Assembly: GCF_002100145.1 (NCBI RefSeq)
Contig: NZ_JXQD01000030.1
Span: 112,023-176,022 of the forward strand
From: Vibrio sp. qd031
GTDB lineage: Bacteria > Pseudomonadota > Gammaproteobacteria > Enterobacterales > Vibrionaceae
DNA length: 64,000 bases
Direction of reading: 5' to 3'
In this document: positions 61,844 through 64,000 of the stretch, piece after piece
How the letters are laid out: the number at the start of each line of letters is the position of its first letter
Numbering within the stretch: the first letter of the stretch is position 1
The notes under the pieces: generated by a model
Database searches by the model: none
The model's input: only the letters and a program-made list of their open reading frames with translations
What the model was told of the DNA's origin: nothing
Made by a program: the position numbers and the translations under genes

Positions 61844-62092
61844 TTAACTCCAGCCATGAGGCATGCTTTCATCGTCGTTATACTCGGAACCACAAATAGT
61901 GCACTTGAAGTAACTGACATTTGATTTCGAGCTGTTTTGATTGAGTAATACGGTGAACACGAAATGAAGAATCTTGTACTTTGGATTGTTCTTTTTAGCT
62001 ATTTGGGCTTCAACTTCTGAACCACTTAATCTGCGGTGTGCTGTCTTTTGATTACATCTACCACAGTGTAGTTCTGTTCCATTATCAGACAT
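61844..62092 (-). CDS. Small zinc-ribbon protein
   Basis: An 82-residue protein with two Cys pairs: LHCGRCNQKTAHR (about 9-21) and FKCTICGSEYND (about 62-73), which should bind one zinc. Between them a hydrophobic-basic stretch. No named family. Directly upstream (on its strand) lies the attC-like sequence at 62.13-62.2 kb, which would make it a cassette-borne gene. Confidence 0.55.
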   Translation of the reverse strand: MSDNGTELHCGRCNQKTAHRRLSGSEVEAQIAKKNNPKYKILHFVFTVLLNQNSSKSNVSYFKCTICGSEYNDDESMPHGWS

Positions 62093-62128
62093 ATAAACCT
62101 TCCTGGTATGAAATTCTCAATCTGTGTG

Positions 62129-62205
62129 CTAACGCCTTGCTCACCGGAAAATTGCGAGCGCAGAGAGTCATTTTTGCCCCCTGTCAAATGCTTGTTATAT
62201 GCCTA
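62129..62205. other. attC-like site beside ccdAB
   Basis: Read on the minus strand, this begins GGCATATAACAAGCATTTGA and ends GAGCAAGGCGTTAGCAC. These are the sort of ends seen in Vibrio integron cassette recombination sites (TAACAAxC... / ...GGCGTTAG), with imperfectly complementary ends. The core boxes only partly match the RYYYAAC/GTTRRRY consensus, so the call is tentative. Confidence 0.35.
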
Positions 62206-62254
62206 GCGCGCACCTATACTTAATGCGCATATAAAACACGCATAGAATGATACT

Positions 62255-62500
62255 ATGAGAAACGCATTTAATACACAAGCCCCAAAGAAAGCGGCCAACT
62301 TGACTTTGAATAGCGAGTTGCTTGCAGAAGCGAAACGTCTGAAAATTAACTTGTCAGCGACAATGGAAAAAGCACTTGAGAAAGAAGTAAGCCAACGCCT
62401 TAAAGCTGAATGGCAAGAGCAAAATGCTGAGGCTATCAATGCTTGTAACGGGCTCACTGAAAAACATGGTCTATTTTCTGAGTCTTACCGAGTATTCTAA
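62255..62500 (+). CDS. ccdA: Antitoxin CcdA
   Basis: An 81-residue antitoxin of the type II CcdAB system. N-terminal ribbon-helix-helix DNA-binding part (KKAANLTLNSELLAEAKRLK and INLSATMEKALEKEV), then a toxin-binding tail (EAINACNGLTEKHGLFSESY, ending in RVF), as in F-plasmid CcdA (which ends GLFSDEYR). It represses its own promoter with CcdB. TAATG overlap with ccdB. Confidence 0.93.
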   Translation: MRNAFNTQAPKKAANLTLNSELLAEAKRLKINLSATMEKALEKEVSQRLKAEWQEQNAEAINACNGLTEKHGLFSESYRVF

Positions 62501-62817
62501 TGTCACAATTTGCCCTATACCAAAACAACGATAAAAGCACTGCAACTGCTTACCCCTACTTTGTCGATGTTCAGAGCGAATTGCTCGACACACTGAATAC
62601 TCGGTTAGTCATCCCACTAACGCCAATTGAACTGTTAGAAAAAAAAGCGCCTAGTCACCTATGTCCAGTGATACACATAGATGAAGGTGACTTCGCTATT
62701 TTGACTCACCAAATGGCGAGCGTACCAACGAAAATCCTAGGTGAACCTGTCAATGAACTGACTCGTTTTAGAGACGAGATCATTGCCGCCATCGACTTTC
62801 TGATTACTGGCATATAG
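62500..62817 (+). CDS. ccdB: Gyrase-poisoning toxin CcdB
   Basis: A 105-residue toxin that traps DNA gyrase when CcdA is lost. It begins MSQFALYQNNDKSTATAYPY with the typical YPYFVDVQSELLDTLNTRLV (about 18-37), includes HLCPVIHIDEGDFAILTHQM, and ends EIIAAIDFLITGI, carrying the Trp/Ile-type C-terminal site region (F-CcdB ends ...FLIDGF or INWGI). The three terminal residues fit an active toxin, though activity is inferred. Overlaps ccdA by one base. Confidence 0.93.
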   Translation: MSQFALYQNNDKSTATAYPYFVDVQSELLDTLNTRLVIPLTPIELLEKKAPSHLCPVIHIDEGDFAILTHQMASVPTKILGEPVNELTRFRDEIIAAIDFLITGI

Positions 62818-62890
62818 CGCCCCGCTAAGTGGATAACCAACACAACCACTTAACTAAAAATTACCGCCGTAAACGCCAAAGCGGATTAAA
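62818..62890. other. attC-like remnant after ccdB
   Basis: Right after the ccdB stop, the minus strand ends CCACTTAGCGGGGCGCTATA, like the 3' end of Vibrio attC sites (CCCTTAGCGGGCGTTATA). AAGTGG/CCACTT pair around a 13-base loop. The site seems truncated by the following IS110 remnant. Confidence 0.35.
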
Positions 62891-63360
62891 CCCATTCTAA
62901 CGGCCCTTAAAAATCAAATTAAAAAGTTTGAAGATAAAGTAGAAAGACTCATTGAACCCTGTCCTAAATACCACGCTAAAAACACGATCCTTCAAAGTTT
63001 GCCCGGCTTAGGAAAAGTGGCAGCTGCGAGCTAAATTTGCAACGCACCTGAGCTAGGATATATAACCAATAAACAAGCTGCCCCATTGATTGGTGTTGCC
63101 CCTAAAACGGAGAGAGCGGTCGCTATAACGGTAAAAGAATGATCCAAGGTGGTAGGCATCAAGTGCGCACAGTTTTCTATATGGCCATGATGTTAGCTAT
63201 ACAATGTATCCCTATTTTCAAGGGTACATATCAGCGATTATTAGCTGCGGGTAAACCCAAAAAAGTCGCAATAATTGCCTGTGTTAGGAAGATGACTGTG
63301 ATCCTAAACTCGATGCTTAGAGACGGTGTGATGTGGGATGTATCTACGGCGAAAATTTAA
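62890..63360 (+). pseudogene. IS110-family transposase remnant (C-terminal, second type)
   Basis: Text such as LKNQIKKFEDKVERLIEPCP, NTILQSLPGLGKVAAAS, a stop, ICNAPELGYITNKQAAPLIG and VAPKT is followed by a frame change to GKRMIQGGRHQVRTVFYMAM. AAGKPKKVAIIACVRKMTVI and LNSMLRDGVMWD end it. This is the Transposase_20 half of an IS110 member clearly different from the one at 60.6 kb. One stop and one frameshift are seen, and the N-terminal half is missing. Confidence 0.85.
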
Positions 63361-63474
63361 TTATTGACGCCATAGTCTCTTGTTGAACGAAGCCGCTCCG
63401 CGGCAGAGCAAAACGTAAAAGCACCATACTTCTTGTTACTCCATCACTCGATGGTAAACAAAGGAGTTACCACT

Positions 63475-64000
63475 ATGAACGCCAACGAACTTGCTCGATA
63501 CAACACTCTCTATAAACAACACCTTACCAACCTTAAACTGCAAGGTAAACGGCCTGCCACCATGGATGCCTATTCTCGTGCGGTGCGCCGCATCAGTCAC
63601 TTCTTTGATTGCAGCCCGACTCGCTTACCACTTCTCAGCTCAAGCAGCACTTTGCTCGTCTGATTGAAACTCACTCCTGGAGTACCGTTAAGCTCGACCG
63701 CAACGGCTTACAGTTTTTCTATCGCTATACCCTAGACAAGCAGTGGGAGTGGCTAAACATCGTCAGGCCACCTCGCACTAAAAAATTACCCGATGTCATC
63801 ACGGCTCCTCAGTTCGCACTGCTCATCACCATGACTCGCCAGCGCCGCTATCAGGTCTTTTCCCTCACGCTATATTCTATGGGGCTTCGACTCAGTGAGG
63901 CGCTTAACCTGACCGTTCAAGATATTGATGCACACTCAATGCAAGTGCACATTCGAGACGGTAAAGGAGGCAAAGGCCAATCTGCACTGGAGTACTTGTC
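63475..64000 (+). pseudogene. Tyrosine recombinase of the IS91-associated type, frameshifted and running off the edge
   Basis: ATG at 63475 with a GGAGTT site starts MNANELARYNTLYKQHLTNL and GKRPATMDAYSRAVRRISHF (SAM-like N-domain). The frame breaks near 63622-63626, where one base seems missing. The other frame continues LTTSQLKQHFARLIETHSWS, LQFFYRYTLDKQWEWLNIVR and, in the catalytic domain, YSMGLRLSEALNLTVQDIDA with the first catalytic Arg. The sequence stops at the right edge. IS91-type elements carry such a recombinase beside a Y1 transposase, which would lie outside. Confidence 0.8.

Noticed and set aside
1..64000. CRISPR arrays, tRNA or rRNA genes
   Set aside because: No regularly spaced repeats, cloverleaf patterns or rRNA-like tracts were recognised on reading.

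Overview
The window is a chromosomal segment of a marine gammaproteobacterium, almost certainly a Vibrio. Pointers are an ExeM-type nuclease with a GlyGly-CTERM tail, an OmpU-like porin, an alginate-catabolism locus of the V. splendidus type, chromosomal qnr- and aac(3)-I-like genes, a CcdAB pair beside attC-like sequence, and moderate GC with compact operons. No tRNA, rRNA or CRISPR array was seen.

Region 1 (1-23 kb) is mostly housekeeping or niche functions: the 3' part of a secreted nuclease, an outer-membrane protein, a long RluA-type pseudouridine synthase, a MerR regulator overlapping a copper-type P1B ATPase, mobA-mobB, a Tat-type metallophosphatase with an outer-membrane protein, a MarR regulator, a porin with a consensus CRP site, ppk2, a COG0523 GTPase, selO, an ABC-F ATPase with a possible leader-peptide attenuator, an NfsB-like nitroreductase, a secreted alpha/alpha-barrel protein and cytochrome b561. 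At 10.3-10.6 kb lies a chimeric scar made of ppk2 and mobB fragments.

Region 2 (23-32.6 kb) is an alginate-use cluster. An SSS symporter, eda, kdgK and a KdgF-like cupin lie on the minus strand, divergent from two tandem PL17 oligoalginate lyases on the plus strand. Together they take up oligoalginate, cleave it to unsaturated uronate, open the ring to DEH, and convert KDG via KDPG to pyruvate and glyceraldehyde-3-phosphate. The DEH reductase that should make KDG is missing; only a 23-codon SDR remnant lies just after the lyases. Repeated TTTGTA-N-TACAAA palindromes in the intergenic regions look like the operator of one (unseen) regulator.

Region 3 (32.7-60.5 kb) starts with an FAH-fold protein carrying a signal peptide and an HD-GYP phosphodiesterase. 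A long, nearly unidirectional minus-strand series of small accessory enzymes follows: at least seven GNAT proteins (one an AAC(3)-I homologue, one fused to a Cys-rich domain), three SAM methyltransferases, VOC, GFA, FAH, ABM, isochorismatase, DJ-1, GST, SRPBCC and tautomerase-like proteins, a Qnr pentapeptide protein, a Tat-type amidohydrolase and a polysaccharide deacetylase. Several members are broken (ASCH, one GNAT, two VOC genes). A 162-bp MITE-like element lies at 48.45 kb.

Region 4 (60.5-64 kb) is mobile-element debris: two different IS110-family transposase remnants, a small zinc-ribbon gene, a ccdAB toxin-antitoxin pair between attC-like sequences, and a frameshifted tyrosine recombinase of the IS91-associated type running off the right edge. 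A fragment of the same recombinase lies at 55.2 kb.
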